Shown in pieces: positions 12,885 through 13,956 of a stretch of DNA of 13,956 nt (position 1 is the first letter of the stretch; every line of letters starts with the position of its first letter). Position numbers and translations under genes: made by a program. The stretch is from CAYMLL01 sp964390645 (lineage in GTDB: Bacteria; Planctomycetota; UBA8108). Below the pieces are notes generated by a model, which saw only the letters and a program-made list of their open reading frames with translations, was not told where the DNA came from and made no database searches. The DNA lies in NCBI GenBank assembly GCA_964390645.1, contig CAYMLL010000214.1, positions 1 to 13,956 on the forward strand. Reading direction: 5' to 3'.

Positions 12885-13955
12885 TCAGATCTCCAGCTTC
12901 TCGCGCACCACGACCTCGATCTCGGCGAGGATCTTCGGATTCTCCTCGAGAAACTGGATCGTGCGCTCGCGACCCTGACCGATCCGTGTCTCTCCGTAGG
13001 AGTGCCAGCTGCCCGAGCGATCGATCACCTTGTGCTCGACGCCGAGGTCCACGATGTCGCCGATGTACGATACGCCACGGTTGAAGATGATATCGAACTC
13101 CGCCTGCCGGAAGGGCGCCGCCACCTTGTTCTTCACGACCTTGACCCGCGTGCGATTGCCGCGCACCTGATCGCCATCCTTGATGGCTCCGATGCGCCGG
13201 ATGTCCAGGCGCACCGAGGAGTAGAACTTCAGCGCCCGACCGCCGCTCGTCGTCTCCGGACTCCCGAACATCACCCCGATCTTCTCGCGAATCTGGTTGA
13301 TGAAGACGAGGCAACACTTCGAGCGGCTGACGACGCCGGTCAGCTTGCGCAGCGCCTGCGACATCAGCCGTGCCTGCAGACCGACGTGGGAGTCTCCCAT
13401 CTCTCCCTCCAGCTCGGCGCGCGGCACCAGCGCGGCGACACTGTCGATGACCACCACGTCAAGGGCGTTCGAGTTGATGAGCACCTCGGCGATCTCGAGC
13501 GCCTGCTCGCCGGAATCGGGCTGCGACACCAGCAACGAGTCAAGGTTGACGCCCAGCTTGCGCGCATAGCTCGGATCGAGCGCGTGCTCGGCATCGATGA
13601 AGGCCGCCCCGCCGCCGTTCTTCTGCGCATTGGCGATGATCTGCAACGTCAGCGTCGTCTTGCCGGAGGACTCCGGCCCGTAGATTTCCACGATGCGGCC
13701 GCGCGGAACCCCACCGACGCCGAGGGCTGCATCGAGCGACAGAGAGCCCGTCGAGATCGTGCTGACATCGACCTTGTGGTCGGCCCCGAGGTACATGATC
13801 GCCCCCTGGCCGCACTTCTTCTGGATGTGACCGATGGCGAACTCGAGCGCCTGCTCGTGCTGCCGGTCCCCACCCTTCCCGGCCTTACCCTTCCCGGCTT
13901 CACCCTTCCCGGCTTCACCCTTCCCGGCTTCACCCTTCCCGGCTTCACCACCGCG
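12885..13955 (-). CDS. recA: RecA recombinase, 5' end outside the window, repeat-bearing N-terminus
   Basis: 356 residues are visible and the frame is open to the edge. RecA forms filaments on single-stranded DNA, drives strand exchange and promotes LexA-type autocleavage. Seen: the N-terminal helix ALEFAIGHIQKKCGQGAIMYLG, ISTGSLSLDAALG, Walker A GPESSGKT (residues 93-100 of the visible part), VVVIDSVAALVPRAELEGEM (Walker B), loop L2 with VMFGSPETTSGG, and KVVKNKVAAPFRQAEF. The ATG at 13796 (MYLG) is not the start: the conserved helix lies before it in frame, and no ATG, GTG or TTG occurs between it and the edge. Before that helix the frame reads (EAGKG)4-KAGKG-GDRQ, an extension of at least 29 residues compared with E. 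coli RecA. The protein ends at VVREKLEI, so the roughly 25-residue acidic tail of E. coli RecA is missing. No recX follows. Confidence 0.97.
   Translation of the reverse strand, partial: RGGEAGKGEAGKGEAGKGEAGKGKAGKGGDRQHEQALEFAIGHIQKKCGQGAIMYLGADHKVDVSTISTGSLSLDAALGVGGVPRGRIVEIYGPESSGKTTLTLQIIANAQKNGGGAAFIDAEHALDPSYARKLGVNLDSLLVSQPDSGEQALEIAEVLINSNALDVVVIDSVAALVPRAELEGEMGDSHVGLQARLMSQALRKLTGVVSRSKCCLVFINQIREKIGVMFGSPETTSGGRALKFYSSVRLDIRRIGAIKDGDQVRGNRTRVKVVKNKVAAPFRQAEFDIIFNRGVSYIGDIVDLGVEHKVIDRSGSWHSYGETRIGQGRERTIQFLEENPKILAEIEVVVREKLEI
13872..13946. repeat. 15-bp in-frame tandem repeat in the 5' part of recA
   Basis: Five head-to-tail copies of ACCCTTCCCGGCTTC (plus strand); the first, at 13872-13886, differs at its end (CCTT). 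On the coding strand each copy is GAAGCCGGGAAGGGT, encoding EAGKG. The array may continue beyond the right edge, since the last 10 bases (GGT GGT codons) are outside the unit but still in frame. Confidence 0.95.
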
Positions 13956-13956
13956 G

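Noticed and set aside
12885..13796. ATG at 13796 as the recA start
   Set aside because: It would remove the conserved N-terminal helix that is encoded in frame just upstream.
13649..13951. Reverse frame with KPGRV repeats at the right edge
   Set aside because: It is the recA repeat read in another frame; the recA frame continues through the same bases with conserved family sequence.

Overview
This GC-rich window holds eight protein-coding genes, two of them cut by the window ends, and no rRNA, tRNA, insertion sequence or CRISPR array that I can see. The gene set (RecA, MutM, a PLP-dependent alpha-glucan phosphorylase, PurD, a UbiA-family membrane prenyltransferase, a lone receiver domain, and a giant GspK-like pseudopilin with a lectin-like domain) is bacterial. 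The oversized pseudopilin, the compact GC-rich genes and the SEC-C tail are compatible with a deep-branching Planctomycetota-like bacterium, but nothing in the window is diagnostic and this placement is a low-confidence inference.

Layout. Positions 1-375 (+) carry the end of a small membrane protein with a C-terminal SEC-C zinc motif. It converges on mutM (407-1246, -), which lies behind glgP (1325-3925, -); these two look co-oriented and possibly co-transcribed. A 373-bp divergent region (3926-4298) separates glgP from a forward group: receiver-domain protein (4299-4715), UbiA-family prenyltransferase (4810-5793) and purD (5842-7185). The divergent region holds an extended -10 promoter, a UUCG-capped hairpin and a 12-bp palindrome. 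purD converges on a reverse-strand pair: the giant GspK-like protein (8532-12248) and a secreted protein of unknown function (7465-8532), coupled by a TGATG stop/start overlap. A 636-bp region with no convincing gene lies between this pair and recA (12885 to the right edge, -), whose 5' end is outside the window.

How they work together. The housekeeping genes (DNA repair, recombination, purine synthesis, glycogen mobilisation) have no obvious functional link. The pseudopilin and its partner are the only clear functional pair: an envelope protein carrying a class III (prepilin-type) leader and a co-translated signal-peptide protein.

Most unusual feature. Four short-period tandem arrays occur in 14 kb and each abuts or lies inside a gene terminus: a 10-bp array ending in the start codon of the UbiA gene, a 15-bp in-frame array forming the last residues of PurD, a 16-bp array 4 nt past the stop codon of the secreted protein, and a 15-bp in-frame array forming an (EAGKG)n N-terminal extension of RecA. 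This points to a genome-wide tendency to gain minisatellites at gene ends, and to a RecA with a lysine-rich repeat at its N-terminus and no acidic tail at its C-terminus.
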